A stretch of DNA of 64,000 bases from Agromyces badenianii (GCF_003070885.1 NZ_CP028913.1:1550001-1614000); one strand, 5' to 3'. Positions 1 to 8,423 are shown, counted from the stretch's first letter. Made by a program: numbers and translations. The notes: a model not told the origin generated them from the sequence alone.

Positions 1-994
1 CGCCGGACGGCACTTCGGATCGTTGCGCCGCTTGGCCCCAGCTGGCTTGTCCCTCCTTGTAGAGTCGCGCAGCCGACGTGGCGGTTTTGGTGAGCCAGTA
101 GACGCTGATGTTGGTGAGCATCTGGTCACGATCGACCGCGTCCTCAGGGAGCTCGGCCGCGGGATCGGTCCACTCCTTGAACCTCTCTACGATCCAGGCG
201 AGCTGCCCGGCCGGCGAGTCCGCGAGTCCCACGCCGACTGTCTGCGGCCTCGTCGATTGGATGACGGCGTACCCCGTGCCATCCGCCATCTGCCGTTGCA
301 TCGCGGCGAGCCGCGCCTGCTCCGCCTCGGTCAGGTCGGCGAGCTCGGCCGGATCGCCCGATGGGAATCCGAGGCTCCCGTTCACATGAACGCCGACGAC
401 ATGCCCGGAGTCGATGCGCCCGAGCATCGGCGAGATCACCGCGCCGGTGTCGCCGCCCTGGGCGCCGTAGCGCTCGTAGCCGAGCCGGCTCATCAGCTCG
501 GCCCAGGCGCGGGCGATTCGCGCCATGTCCCATCCGGTCTCTCGCGTCGGCCCCGAGAAGCCGAATCCGGGCATCGAGGGGGCGATGACGTGGAACGCGT
601 CGGCCGGGTCTCCCCCGTGGGCGCGAGGGTCGGTGAGCGGCCCGATGATGTTCATGAACTCCACGATCGATCCGGGCCAGCCGTGGGTGATGATGAGCGG
701 CATCGCGTGCGGCTCGGGTGAGCGCACGTGCAGGAAGTGAACGTTCTGCCCGTCGATCGTGGTCGTGAACTGCGGGAAATCGTTCAGCTTCGCCTCGTGC
801 TCGCGCCAGTCGTAGGAGGTTCGCCAGTGCTCGGCGAGCTCCTTCAGATAGCTCACCGGAGTGCCGTACGTCCACCCCACGTCGGGCAGCTCGTCCGCCC
901 AGCGCGTGGCGGAGAGCCGGGCATTCAGATCGTCGAGTTGGGCCTGAGGAATCTCGATGCGGAACGGCCGGATGGCGGTGGTGTTGATCTCCAT
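1..994 (-). CDS. Epoxide hydrolase family protein (3' end cut by window edge)
   Basis: Alpha/beta-hydrolase-fold epoxide hydrolase, which would hydrate epoxides to diols in the cytoplasm. 331 codons are visible before the left edge. Residues about 5-115 look like the N-terminal epoxide hydrolase (EHN) region, with a WTYGTP segment near 41-46. HGWPGS at 104-109 forms the oxyanion-hole loop. GGDTG at 180-184 is the nucleophile elbow, with Asp182 as nucleophile; an Asp rather than Ser here is typical of epoxide hydrolases. The catalytic His lies beyond the edge. The ATG at 994 has no Shine-Dalgarno, but a TAGCGT box lies 7 nt upstream, which suggests leaderless translation. It is divergent from the hydrolase gene at 1129. 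Family assignment is secure; substrate is unknown. Confidence 0.88.
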   Translation of the reverse strand, partial: MEINTTAIRPFRIEIPQAQLDDLNARLSATRWADELPDVGWTYGTPVSYLKELAEHWRTSYDWREHEAKLNDFPQFTTTIDGQNVHFLHVRSPEPHAMPLIITHGWPGSIVEFMNIIGPLTDPRAHGGDPADAFHVIAPSMPGFGFSGPTRETGWDMARIARAWAELMSRLGYERYGAQGGDTGAVISPMLGRIDSGHVVGVHVNGSLGFPSGDPAELADLTEAEQARLAAMQRQMADGTGYAVIQSTRPQTVGVGLADSPAGQLAWIVERFKEWTDPAAELPEDAVDRDQMLTNISVYWLTKTATSAARLYKEGQASWGQAAQRSEVPSG

Positions 995-1001
995 GTCTGC
1001 G

Positions 1002-1007
1002 ACGCTA
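1002..1007 (-). promoter_or_regulatory. Putative -10 box of a leaderless transcript (epoxide hydrolase)
   Basis: TAGCGT on the minus strand, 7 nt upstream of the ATG at 994. It fits the TANNNT-N6/8-start pattern seen before many genes in this window, and no ribosome binding site is present. Confidence 0.5.
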
Positions 1008-1128
1008 CTCACAGATCCGGCCAGTTCCTCTCCTAATACGCGTCATCCCGCGGTACGACAGCGACGAAACCATGCTCATCCCCCAGGTCGATGTGCGAGC
1101 GATCCCCAGACGGCCAGAATCATGAATC

Positions 1129-2208
1129 ATGAGCCGTTTCACCCCGCCCATTGATGATCAGCACTACGACGTCGAGCCGGTTCCCGCTCGACCTGACCGG
1201 GGGCGCCGCCTGCTTCGGCGCACGCTCATCGTGATCGGCGCGTTCATCGGGGTGATCGTCGTCGCGATCGGGGGCGTGAAACTCGCCGATGTCGCGCTCA
1301 CCGCGCGGGAACGCGCCGAGCACGCGGCGCCCGGTTCGCTCGTCGACGTGGACGGCCATTCCATGCACGTCGTCGTCGAGGGCGACGGTGACCACACGAT
1401 CGTGCTGGTTCCGGGGCTCGGCACCTCCTCCCCCGTCTTCGATTTCGAGCCGCTGACCGAGGCGCTCAGCGAACACTCGCGTGTCGCCGTCGTCGAACCG
1501 TTCGGCTACGGATGGAGCGACAGCACGGATCGCGAGATGACCGCCGTGAACGTCGCCCACGACATCCACGCTGCGCTGGTGGGTGCCGATGTGCCCGGCC
1601 CGTATGTCATCGCGGCGCACTCGATCGGCGGCCTCTATGCGCAGCAGTTCGCTGACCTCTATCCAGAGGACACCGCCGCCGTCGTCGGCATCGATCCCAC
1701 GATGCCGCGCACGTTCGACTTCGCTCCGGCGACCGAAGGCGGTGTCGATCCCTTCGCCGCCCCGATTCCCGAGTACTTCGGCTGGGCGACCGCCATGGGA
1801 TGGACCCGGATCCTCCAAGGCGTGGTCGGGGATGATCCGCAACTGACGTCTGGGGCGTCGTCAGCCGACGGGTACTCCCGCGCGAACCTCGAGATGCAGC
1901 GCACGCTCACCAACTGGAGCGCGATGAGCTCGAATGTCATGGACCAGGCGGGCCGCCTGGCCGAGACGATCGGCGAGGTCGAGAACCTGAGGTTCTCCGA
2001 GCGCACGCCCGTGCTGCTCTTCACCGCGCAGAGCGAGCATGGCGACGACGCCGAGTGGCTGACCCGGGCTCGTGACGACTATCTCGCGAGCTCGGGATGC
2101 GCGGCCACGGTGGGAGTCGACGCGGGGCACTACCTCCACCACACCGCGTCATCGACGCTCGCCACGGAGATCCAGCACTTCTTGGACCGCTGCGTCGCAC
2201 CGGCCTGA
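1129..2208 (+). CDS. Membrane-anchored alpha/beta hydrolase
   Basis: A 359-residue alpha/beta hydrolase. A basic cytoplasmic stretch (about 21-31) precedes one membrane segment (about 32-50), so the catalytic domain probably faces outward. VPGLG at about 94-98 is the oxyanion region. AHSIGG at 163-168 is the nucleophile elbow, with Ser165. A GHYLHH segment near residue 335 probably supplies the catalytic His. Substrate cannot be predicted; esterase or lipase-like activity is the simplest guess. No clear ribosome binding site precedes the ATG. It is divergent from the epoxide hydrolase and convergent with the VOC gene, whose stop is 14 bp beyond this one. Confidence 0.85.
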   Translation: MSRFTPPIDDQHYDVEPVPARPDRGRRLLRRTLIVIGAFIGVIVVAIGGVKLADVALTARERAEHAAPGSLVDVDGHSMHVVVEGDGDHTIVLVPGLGTSSPVFDFEPLTEALSEHSRVAVVEPFGYGWSDSTDREMTAVNVAHDIHAALVGADVPGPYVIAAHSIGGLYAQQFADLYPEDTAAVVGIDPTMPRTFDFAPATEGGVDPFAAPIPEYFGWATAMGWTRILQGVVGDDPQLTSGASSADGYSRANLEMQRTLTNWSAMSSNVMDQAGRLAETIGEVENLRFSERTPVLLFTAQSEHGDDAEWLTRARDDYLASSGCAATVGVDAGHYLHHTASSTLATEIQHFLDRCVAPA

Positions 2209-2222
2209 CCCGCGTCCCGCGG

Positions 2223-2633
2223 TCAGCGCAGTTCCTGAATACGGATCATGTTGCCCGCCGGGTCGCGCACGGCGCAGTCGCGCACGCCGTAGCTCTGGTC
2301 GGTCGGGTCCTGCACGATCTCGGCGCCGCTCGCCTGCACACGCGCGAAGGCGGCGTCGAGGTCATGCGTCGCGAGCAGGATGCCGGAATAGGTTCCCTTC
2401 GCCATCATCTCGACGATGGCTCGGCGCTCGTCATCGGTGACGCCGGGGTCGGCGCCCGGCGGCTCCAACACGATCGACGTGCCGGGCTGATCGTGCGGGC
2501 CGACGGTGATCCAGCGCATCCCGTCGTATCCGACATCGCTGCGAACCTCGAATCCGAGTGCATCACGGTAGAACGCCAGTGAGGCATCCGGGTCACTGTG
2601 CGGCAGGAAGCTCGCGTGAATGGTGATGTCCAT
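2223..2633 (-). CDS. VOC (glyoxalase/bleomycin-resistance fold) family protein
   Basis: A 136-residue single-domain vicinal oxygen chelate protein with the paired beta-alpha-beta-beta-beta layout. LAFYRDALGFEV lies near residues 19-30 and RDPAGNMIRI is at the C-terminal end, as in glyoxalase-like proteins. The family includes metal-dependent lyases and dioxygenases and drug-binding proteins; nothing here fixes the substrate. It is clearly paralogous to the VOC protein at 43702-44112: both share SLAFYRDALG, the RW-T-G strand and a GxRDCAxRDPxGN ending. No ribosome binding site is seen, but TAGCGT lies 6 nt before the ATG. Confidence 0.85.
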   Translation of the reverse strand: MDITIHASFLPHSDPDASLAFYRDALGFEVRSDVGYDGMRWITVGPHDQPGTSIVLEPPGADPGVTDDERRAIVEMMAKGTYSGILLATHDLDAAFARVQASGAEIVQDPTDQSYGVRDCAVRDPAGNMIRIQELR

Positions 2634-2639
2634 GACGTC

Positions 2640-2645
2640 ACGCTA
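2640..2645 (-). promoter_or_regulatory. Putative -10 box of a leaderless transcript (VOC protein)
   Basis: TAGCGT on the minus strand, 6 nt before the ATG at 2633, with no Shine-Dalgarno between them. Confidence 0.5.
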
Positions 2646-2751
2646 GTAGCGGCTCGGTCGGCGAGCTTCTCGATTCGTGATCGATCCGACCGGGCATGCG
2701 CGCTCCGGCGCGGTGAAGCGCGCCGCTCTGGTCTTCGACGAGCCGTCCCCA

Positions 2752-2768
2752 TATCCTGTGCACACAGG
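2752..2768 (+). promoter_or_regulatory. Candidate -10 box overlapped by an inverted repeat, upstream of the amidohydrolase
   Basis: TATCCT at 2752-2757 fits a -10 box. It is overlapped by CCTGTG-CA-CACAGG at 2755-2768, an inverted repeat placed where a repressor would block initiation. The amidohydrolase gene follows with a GGGAAGG ribosome binding site 6 nt before its ATG. The regulator is unknown. Confidence 0.4.
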
Positions 2769-2803
2769 GGGAAATCTTCTGAGCAATAGGGGGAAGGACG
2801 CTC

Positions 2804-4054
2804 ATGACTACATCTGCGCACGAAAACATCACCGTCGATCCGGCACTCGCCGATCTCTACAAGGATCTCCACAGCCATCCAGAGCTCGGGTTCCAAGAGC
2901 ATCGCACGGCCGAGATCGTGGCGAAACGGCTGACGGAACTCGGGTTCGACGTCACCACAGGGATCGGTAAGACGGGGGTCGCCGGTGTCTTGAAGAACGG
3001 CGCGGGTCCGACTGCGCTGCTGCGTGCCGACATGGACGCGCTGCCGGTGAAGGAGGACACCGGGCTCGACTACGCCAGCACCGTGACCGCGACCGACGAG
3101 AACGGCAAAGTCGTTCCCGTCGACCACGCCTGCGGACACGACCTGCACACGACGTGCCTGCTCGGGGCCGCCGAGATCCTCTCGTCCGACACGTCCAGCT
3201 GGTCGGGCACGTTGGTCGTGGTATTCCAGCCCGCCGAAGAACTCGGTGCGGGCGCACAGGCGATGGTCGACGACGGACTGTACAACAAGGTTCCGAAGCC
3301 CGACATCGTGCTCGGTCAGCACGTGGCGCCGCTGCCCGCCGGCAAGATCGCCGGACATGCCGGTGCCTCGTATGCGGGTTCGGACTCGTTGCGGGTGCGA
3401 CTCGTCGGCAAGGGAGCACACGGTTCGATGCCGCAGAACTCGATCGATCCGGTGGTGATGGCGGCCTCGACCGTGCTGCGCCTCCAGACCATCGTCTCGC
3501 GAGAGATCCCGAGCACCGACGTCGCGGTGCTCACGGTCGGATCGATCCACTCAGGGGATGCCGCCAACGTCATCCCGGGCGAGGCCGAGTTGCAGCTGAA
3601 CATCCGCAGCTACAGCGACCGTGTGCGTCAGCACATCCTCGACAGCGTCGACCGCATCGCCAAGGGCGAGGCCGCGGCGGCGGGCGCACCCGAGGAGCCG
3701 ACGATCACGGAGATCGAGCGGTTCCCCATCGTGGTGAACGATGCGGAGGCGCTGGGCAAGACGCTGCACGCCTTCGCCGAATGGCTCGGGGCCGACAAGA
3801 TCCTCGACCCGGGTGCCGGCGCCGGCAGCGAAGACGTCGGAATCCTCGCGACCAGCGCGGGCGCACCGCTCTCATACTGGCTGCTCGGCGGCACCGATCC
3901 GTCGCTGTTCACGACGGGTGACATGACCGACCCCGCCTTGGCCACCGTTCCGTCGAACCACTCGCCGCACTACGCTCCCGTCATCGAGCCGACCCTCACG
4001 ATCGGCGTGACGGCGCTCGTGACCGCCGCGCGCACCTGGATGCCGCCGGCTTGA
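2804..4054 (+). CDS. M20D family amidohydrolase / metallopeptidase
   Basis: A 416-residue member of the M20D amidohydrolases (hippurate hydrolase, N-acyl-amino-acid and IAA-conjugate hydrolase relatives), which hydrolyse N-acylated amino acids using two metal ions. Metal and catalytic motifs are in order: HSHPELGF (23-30), RADMDALPV (74-82), HACGHD (108-113), QPAEE (142-146) and GQHV (171-174). The dimerisation domain follows at about 190-300. No signal peptide is visible, so it is probably cytoplasmic. The start is supported by GGGAAGG 6 nt upstream. It is followed by a 20-bp hairpin. The exact N-acyl substrate is not predictable. Confidence 0.9.
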   Translation: MTTSAHENITVDPALADLYKDLHSHPELGFQEHRTAEIVAKRLTELGFDVTTGIGKTGVAGVLKNGAGPTALLRADMDALPVKEDTGLDYASTVTATDENGKVVPVDHACGHDLHTTCLLGAAEILSSDTSSWSGTLVVVFQPAEELGAGAQAMVDDGLYNKVPKPDIVLGQHVAPLPAGKIAGHAGASYAGSDSLRVRLVGKGAHGSMPQNSIDPVVMAASTVLRLQTIVSREIPSTDVAVLTVGSIHSGDAANVIPGEAELQLNIRSYSDRVRQHILDSVDRIAKGEAAAAGAPEEPTITEIERFPIVVNDAEALGKTLHAFAEWLGADKILDPGAGAGSEDVGILATSAGAPLSYWLLGGTDPSLFTTGDMTDPALATVPSNHSPHYAPVIEPTLTIGVTALVTAARTWMPPA

Positions 4055-4060
4055 GCCTGT

Positions 4061-4108
4061 CGTCTTCGGATGCCTCGGGGAATCGACACCCCGAGGTATC
4101 CGAAGACG
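4061..4108. terminator. Long perfect-stem hairpin after the amidohydrolase
   Basis: Arms 4061-4080 and 4089-4108 pair over 20 bp with a single G-T wobble, enclosing an 8-nt loop. It starts 7 nt after the amidohydrolase stop. There is no T tract, as is common for actinobacterial terminators. Confidence 0.7.
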
Positions 4109-4188
4109 CGCGCAGCCGCATCCGACACGCGGAGCGGCTCGGCAATAGCCTCCCATTCACGGCAACCACAGCCAGAAAGGACACCAAC

Positions 4189-4797
4189 ATGTCAACCTCT
4201 CAGCCCACTGGGGTCTTCGCGTCGTTCACGCTCGACGCCTCGTCGCTCACCAAGTCCGCAATCAACACCATCCGTGCGACCCTCGGCATCAGCGGGGCCG
4301 TCGCACTCATCTTCGGCCTGCTGATCACCTTCTGGCCGAAGAACTCCGCCGTGGTGATCACGGTGCTGTTCGGAATCTACTTCCTGATCGCCGGCATCGC
4401 GTATCTCGGGCTCGGCATCTTCTCGAAGGGCATTTCGGGCGGTGCGAGAACGCTCGACATCATCCTCGGTCTGCTCTTCGTGATCGCCGGCATCGTCGTG
4501 CTGGCGAATCCGAACGAGTCGGCGGTGTTCCTCGGGATCTTCCTCGGAATCCTGGTCGGCATCCTCTGGATCGTCGAGGGTGTCGTCGCGCTCGCCCAGT
4601 CCGGTGACGCGGCCTCGCGAGGCTGGGCGATCTTCTTCGGCATCATCAGCATCATCGCGGGCATCGTGCTGCTGTTCTCGCCGCTCTGGGGCGCCATGGT
4701 GCTCTTCATCGTCGCAGGCATCAGCCTCATCGTGCTCGGCATCGTGCAGATCGTGCGTGCGTTCACGTTCGGGCGCGGCGTCACCACCGCCGCGTAG
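4189..4797 (+). CDS. HdeD-like (DUF308) membrane protein
   Basis: A 202-residue integral membrane protein with about six hydrophobic segments arranged as three helix pairs after a short polar N-terminus, matching the HdeD/DUF308 family. In enterobacteria HdeD is linked to acid resistance. In actinobacteria the role is undefined, so only the fold family is claimed. The reading frame stays open upstream, but the ATG at 4189 is chosen because an AGAAAGG ribosome binding site precedes it and the upstream codons run through the hairpin at 4061-4108. It is bounded by hairpins on both sides, so probably monocistronic. Confidence 0.85.
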   Translation: MSTSQPTGVFASFTLDASSLTKSAINTIRATLGISGAVALIFGLLITFWPKNSAVVITVLFGIYFLIAGIAYLGLGIFSKGISGGARTLDIILGLLFVIAGIVVLANPNESAVFLGIFLGILVGILWIVEGVVALAQSGDAASRGWAIFFGIISIIAGIVLLFSPLWGAMVLFIVAGISLIVLGIVQIVRAFTFGRGVTTAA

Positions 4798-4810
4798 CAT
4801 CTGAACACAC

Positions 4811-4848
4811 GAAGGGCCGGACGAAGCGAGTGCTTCGTCCGGCCCTTC
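4811..4848. terminator. Bidirectional terminator hairpin
   Basis: Perfect 17-bp inverted repeat (4811-4827 and 4832-4848) with a 4-nt loop, sitting between the convergent hdeD-like and SDR genes. Confidence 0.85.
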
Positions 4849-4882
4849 GCCGTCTCACGCGGTGGTGCAGCCCAGTCGGTGC

Positions 4883-5656
4883 TCAGGCGCCCGACTCGCG
4901 AGCGAACCCCGTGGTGTCGCCCACGTACCGCGTGTTGTCGGCGGGCACCGGGTCGACGGCCGCCGCGGCGACCTCCGCGGCGAACTCGGCCACGTTGAAC
5001 AGCCGGCCGGCTTCGTGCTTGCGGGCTTCGATCGCGCCGGGGTTCGCGCGCTCGAGCAGCGTCGCGGTGATCGTGCCCTCGATCATGTCGCCGGAGACGA
5101 CGACGAACTCGAACCCGGCTGCCGTCAGCTCGGGCAGCTTCGCACGCAGCGCGTCTTCGCCGGCCCGCTTCGAGAGCGCGACCGCCTCGTACTCGGGCAT
5201 GGTGGCAGTGGTGCGGATGAAGTGCGCCTGATGGCTGGTGACGAACACGAGACGTGCGCCCGGGGCGAGGTGCGGAAGCGCACCCTCGACGACGTTGACC
5301 TGGGCGTCGCGGTTCAACCGCATGGCGTAGTCCTCGCCCATGCCGGTCTCCATGCCGCCTGAGGCGTTCAGCACGAGGATGTCGATGGGGCCGAGCTCTT
5401 CGACCACTCGTTCGAACATCGAAGCGACGGAGGCCGCGTCGGTGAGATCGGCCGCGATCGCGATGGCCGTTCCGCCCGCCGCAGTGATCTCTGCGACGAC
5501 CTTCTCTGCGCGGGGCGCCTTGCTGCGGTAGTTCACGACGACGGATGCCCCGGCGGCCGCGAGGTACCGGGCGGTGTCCGCGCCGATGCCACGCGAGGAA
5601 CCGGTGACGAGGGCGACCCGGCCGTCGAGCGAACCGGGGGCGAGCGGATTGGTCAC
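4883..5656 (-). CDS. SDR-family protein lacking the canonical catalytic Tyr
   Basis: A 257-residue Rossmann-fold short-chain dehydrogenase/reductase homologue. The cofactor motif TGSSRGIG is at 18-25. NASGG at 97-101 replaces the usual NNAG. Ser141 sits at the catalytic Ser position and Lys163 at the catalytic Lys, but Val159 occupies the position of the invariant Tyr of YxxxK. The nearest Tyr is residue 156. It may be a divergent reductase using a shifted Tyr, or a cofactor-binding protein without SDR chemistry. The GTG at 5656 is preferred over an upstream in-frame start because AGGAGT lies about 6 nt before it. It is convergent with the HdeD-like gene. Confidence 0.85.
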   Translation of the reverse strand: MTNPLAPGSLDGRVALVTGSSRGIGADTARYLAAAGASVVVNYRSKAPRAEKVVAEITAAGGTAIAIAADLTDAASVASMFERVVEELGPIDILVLNASGGMETGMGEDYAMRLNRDAQVNVVEGALPHLAPGARLVFVTSHQAHFIRTTATMPEYEAVALSKRAGEDALRAKLPELTAAGFEFVVVSGDMIEGTITATLLERANPGAIEARKHEAGRLFNVAEFAAEVAAAAVDPVPADNTRYVGDTTGFARESGA

Positions 5657-5791
5657 AGTGGGACTCCTCGAGGCTGGACGGACGACGGTCCGCACGGAAC
5701 AGGCGAACCGAGACTATCAACTCTCCGCCGGCTCCCCCGCAGGCTCGGGCGCACTGGTAGTTTCGGTACAAGCCGTGCGAAGGAGACCGAA

Positions 5792-6265
5792 TTGGATGTG
5801 CTGACCCAGTACGCGTGGATCGTCTGGCTCGTGTTGATCCTGGCGTTCGCGACCATCGAGGTCTTCACCCTGGAGATGACGTTCCTCATGCTCGCGCTCG
5901 GCAGCGTCGCCGGACTGCTCTCGGGCCTCTTCGGCATTCCCTGGTGGGCGCAGTTCATCATCGCCGCACTCGTGGCGGTCGCGCTGATCCTGACGCTGCG
6001 ACCATCGCTGCTGCGCATCCTTCGCCGCGGCGGCGATCCGACGCGCAGCAACATCGACGCGCTCATCGGGGCCGACGGGCAGGTCGTTCGCACCGTGACC
6101 CCGGCCGGCGGTCAGGTGCGACTCCAGAACGGCGACGTGTGGACGGCTCGGCTGTCGCCCATCACCGAGCAGGCGGATGTCGCGGTGGGCGAGCGTGTGC
6201 TCGTCACCGGTATTGACGGGGCGACGGCCGTCGTCGTCCCGGTTGAGAGGAGCACTGGGGCTTGA
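5792..6265 (+). CDS. NfeD-like membrane protein (short form)
   Basis: A 157-residue protein with two or three hydrophobic segments in residues 8-70 and a soluble beta-rich C-terminal region (about 85-155) matching the NfeD OB-fold. Such proteins pair with SPFH/stomatin proteins in bacterial membranes. This one directly precedes an SPFH gene with a 1-nt overlap, which supports a joint membrane-microdomain role. Translation appears to begin at a TTG (5792), 7 nt after AGGAG. The nearby ATG at 5796 is out of frame and stops at once. Confidence 0.87.
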   Translation: MDVLTQYAWIVWLVLILAFATIEVFTLEMTFLMLALGSVAGLLSGLFGIPWWAQFIIAALVAVALILTLRPSLLRILRRGGDPTRSNIDALIGADGQVVRTVTPAGGQVRLQNGDVWTARLSPITEQADVAVGERVLVTGIDGATAVVVPVERSTGA

Positions 6266-7206
6266 TGGACATCTCCACCATCGTCGTGACGGTCGTCATC
6301 GTCGCGATCGTCATCTTCGTGATCGTCGTTCTGGCGAAGTCGATCCGCATCATCCCGCAGGCGTACTCGGGCGTGGTCGAGCGACTCGGTCGCTACCACA
6401 AGACCCTCAGTCCCGGACTGAACATCCTCGTGCCGTTCATCGACCGGCTCCGACCGCTCGTCGACATGCGCGAGACGGTGGTGTCGTTCCCGCCCCAGCC
6501 GGTCATCACCGAAGACAACCTCGTGGTCTCGATCGACACCGTGGTCTACTTCCAGGTGACCGACGCCCGGGCGGCGACCTACGAGATCGCGAACTACCTC
6601 GGCGCGGTCGAGCAGCTGACGACGACCACGCTCCGAAACGTCGTCGGCGGGCTGAACCTCGAAGAGGCGCTCACCTCTCGCGACAACATCAACGGCCAGC
6701 TCCGCATCGTGCTCGACGAGGCGACCGGCAAGTGGGGCATCCGTGTCGGCCGTGTCGAGCTCAAGGCGATCGACCCGCCCCACTCCATCCAGGACTCGAT
6801 GGAGAAGCAGATGCGCGCCGAACGTGACCGCCGCGCGCTCATCCTCACCGCGGAGGGCACGAAGCAATCGGCGATCCTCACGGCCGAAGGTGCGCGGCAG
6901 GCCGCCATCCTCGAGGCCGAAGGCGACGCCAAGGCCGCGGTGCTCCGAGCCCAGGGCGAGGCCGAGGCGATCCTCACGGTCTTCGACGCCATCCACAAGG
7001 GCGACCCCGACCCGAAGCTGCTGGGGTATCAGTACCTGCAGATGCTCCCCCAGATCGCGCAGGGCGAGTCGAACAAACTCTGGATCGTGCCGAGCGAGCT
7101 CACCGAGGCGCTGAAGGGCATCGGCAAGGCGTTCACACCGGCCCCGCCCGCCGCGCCGGGTCAGGCGGCCCCGGATGCCTCGGGGGCGACCGGCCCGCGT
7201 CTCTGA
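6265..7206 (+). CDS. SPFH domain / stomatin-like protein
   Basis: A 313-residue band-7 protein: an N-terminal membrane segment (about 3-25), then the SPFH domain (about 25-185) with the conserved YSGVVERLGRY and LSPGLNILVPF stretches, then an alanine- and glutamate-rich coiled coil (about 185-240) and a Pro/Ala-rich tail. Proteins of this family oligomerise at the membrane and scaffold or modulate membrane proteases and lipid domains. The ATG at 6265 shares a base with the NfeD stop; a TTG at 6262 is the alternative start. Co-translation with the NfeD gene is likely. Confidence 0.92.
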   Translation: MDISTIVVTVVIVAIVIFVIVVLAKSIRIIPQAYSGVVERLGRYHKTLSPGLNILVPFIDRLRPLVDMRETVVSFPPQPVITEDNLVVSIDTVVYFQVTDARAATYEIANYLGAVEQLTTTTLRNVVGGLNLEEALTSRDNINGQLRIVLDEATGKWGIRVGRVELKAIDPPHSIQDSMEKQMRAERDRRALILTAEGTKQSAILTAEGARQAAILEAEGDAKAAVLRAQGEAEAILTVFDAIHKGDPDPKLLGYQYLQMLPQIAQGESNKLWIVPSELTEALKGIGKAFTPAPPAAPGQAAPDASGATGPRL

Positions 7207-7217
7207 TCCCACGCTCG

Positions 7218-7973
7218 GTGGTCTCCGCATACTTCGCGCCGGCGAGGCCGCGTGTGCTCGCACACCGCGGTCTCGCCGTCGACGCACCCGAGAACACCCT
7301 GCTCGCGTTCGCCAGAGCCGTCGCGATCGGATGCGCGTTCATCGAGACCGACGTTCACCTGAGCCATGACGGCACGGCCGTCGTGGCGCACGATCCGACA
7401 TTGGAGCGGGTCGCAGGGCGGCAGGTCGAAGTGGCGAAGCTCACGATGGCCGAACTGCGCCGCGTCGACCTCGGTCACGGCCAGGGGTTCTGCTCCCTCG
7501 CCGAAGCGCTCGACGCCTTCCCCGAGACGCGGTTCAACATCGACGTGAAGGTCGAGGAGGCCGTCGCGCCCACGATCGAGGCCATCGCGGGCGTGCACGC
7601 CGAAGCTCGCGTGCTGCTCACGAGCTTCTCGGAACGACGACGTCGCCGCCTCGCCGCCCTCGTACCGGGCGCGGTCACCTCGGTCGGCGCCGCCGGGGTC
7701 ATCCGGGCGCGTCTTGCCTCGCTCACCGGCTCGACGCGGGTGCTCTCCCATGCGCTCCGCGGCGCGCGTGCACTGCAGGTGCCCGAACGGGCCGGGCCGC
7801 TGCGGCTCGTGACCGAACGATTCGTCGCCGCCGCGCACCGCGCCGGCGCAGAGGTGCACGTGTGGACCGTCAACGAGGAATCCGACATGACTCGACTGCT
7901 CGACCTCGGAGTCGACGGTCTCGTGACCGACCGCGCCGACGTCGCACTGTCGCTCATCGCCGATCGAAACTGA
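7218..7973 (+). CDS. Glycerophosphodiester phosphodiesterase
   Basis: A 251-residue GDPD-family enzyme, which hydrolyses glycerophosphodiesters to glycerol-3-phosphate and an alcohol. The TIM-barrel motifs are clear: AHRGLAVDAPENT (about 15-27), the metal-binding ETD (about 43-45) and VVAHDPTLERV (about 55-65) with the second catalytic His. NIDVKVEE near 112 and VWTVN near 215 complete the barrel. There is no signal peptide, so a cytoplasmic role in lipid recycling is likely. It follows the SPFH gene by 11 nt and is probably in the same transcript. The start is a GTG. Confidence 0.92.
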   Translation: MVSAYFAPARPRVLAHRGLAVDAPENTLLAFARAVAIGCAFIETDVHLSHDGTAVVAHDPTLERVAGRQVEVAKLTMAELRRVDLGHGQGFCSLAEALDAFPETRFNIDVKVEEAVAPTIEAIAGVHAEARVLLTSFSERRRRRLAALVPGAVTSVGAAGVIRARLASLTGSTRVLSHALRGARALQVPERAGPLRLVTERFVAAAHRAGAEVHVWTVNEESDMTRLLDLGVDGLVTDRADVALSLIADRN

Positions 7974-7999
7974 GAATTCCCCGCGAAACATCAGCCTGC

Positions 8000-8026
8000 G
8001 GAAAGGGAATGCCCAGCTTGATCGTT
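8000..8026 (+). promoter_or_regulatory. Possible SigR/SigH-type promoter of rbpA
   Basis: GGAAAG (8000-8005), 17 nt, then CGTT (8023-8026) resembles the GGAAYA-N16/17-CGTT consensus of disulfide-stress sigma factors. rbpA is a known SigR target in Streptomyces. Two bases of the -35 differ from consensus. Confidence 0.35.
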
Positions 8027-8057
8027 TAGACATGTAGGCGAGCGAGAGGAGTACGCC

Positions 8058-8423
8058 ATGGCGGACAGGAGCCTTCGAGGCATGCGCATCGGCGCCCAGA
8101 GCCTGCAGAGTGAAGACGGCGTGGTGTTCGCCGACCGTGCCGAGTACACCTATCGCTGCGAGACCTGCGGTCATGAGACCGTGATGACGTTCTCCACCGA
8201 GGCCGAGCTGCCCGAGTCGTGGGAGTGCAAGCACTGCGGAGCATCCGCCACGCTGCTCGTCGACTCGAAGCCGGTCGAGATCGACCGTTCGGGCGAGAAG
8301 GTCGCCCGCACCCACTGGGACATGCTGCTCGAGCGACGCACGCGCGCCGAGCTCGAGGAGTTGCTCGAAGAGCGTCTCAGCTACCTGCGCGCCCGTCGCG
8401 GTCAGCAGAAGATCGGCGCTTAG
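8058..8423 (+). CDS. rbpA: RNA polymerase-binding protein RbpA
   Basis: A 121-residue RNA polymerase-binding protein specific to actinobacteria. It stabilises the open complex and helps sigmaA-group holoenzymes. The N-terminal tail with GMRIGAQS is followed by a small zinc-binding core with CETC (34-37) and CKHC (57-60). Then come the basic linker and the sigma-interaction helices rich in Arg/Glu (about 85-115). Length matches the family. The start is supported by AGAGGAG 7 nt upstream. The last four bases overlap the end of the convergent lnt gene. The upstream region carries a possible SigR-like promoter. Confidence 0.97.
   Translation: MADRSLRGMRIGAQSLQSEDGVVFADRAEYTYRCETCGHETVMTFSTEAELPESWECKHCGASATLLVDSKPVEIDRSGEKVARTHWDMLLERRTRAELEELLEERLSYLRARRGQQKIGA

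Noticed and set aside
144..875. A 243-codon minus-strand frame near the left edge
   Set aside because: It is the +1 shadow of the epoxide hydrolase gene, whose own frame carries HGWPGS and GGDTG.
4051..4188. N-terminal extension of the HdeD-like protein
   Set aside because: It would translate through the 20-bp hairpin after the amidohydrolase; the ATG at 4189 has its own ribosome binding site.
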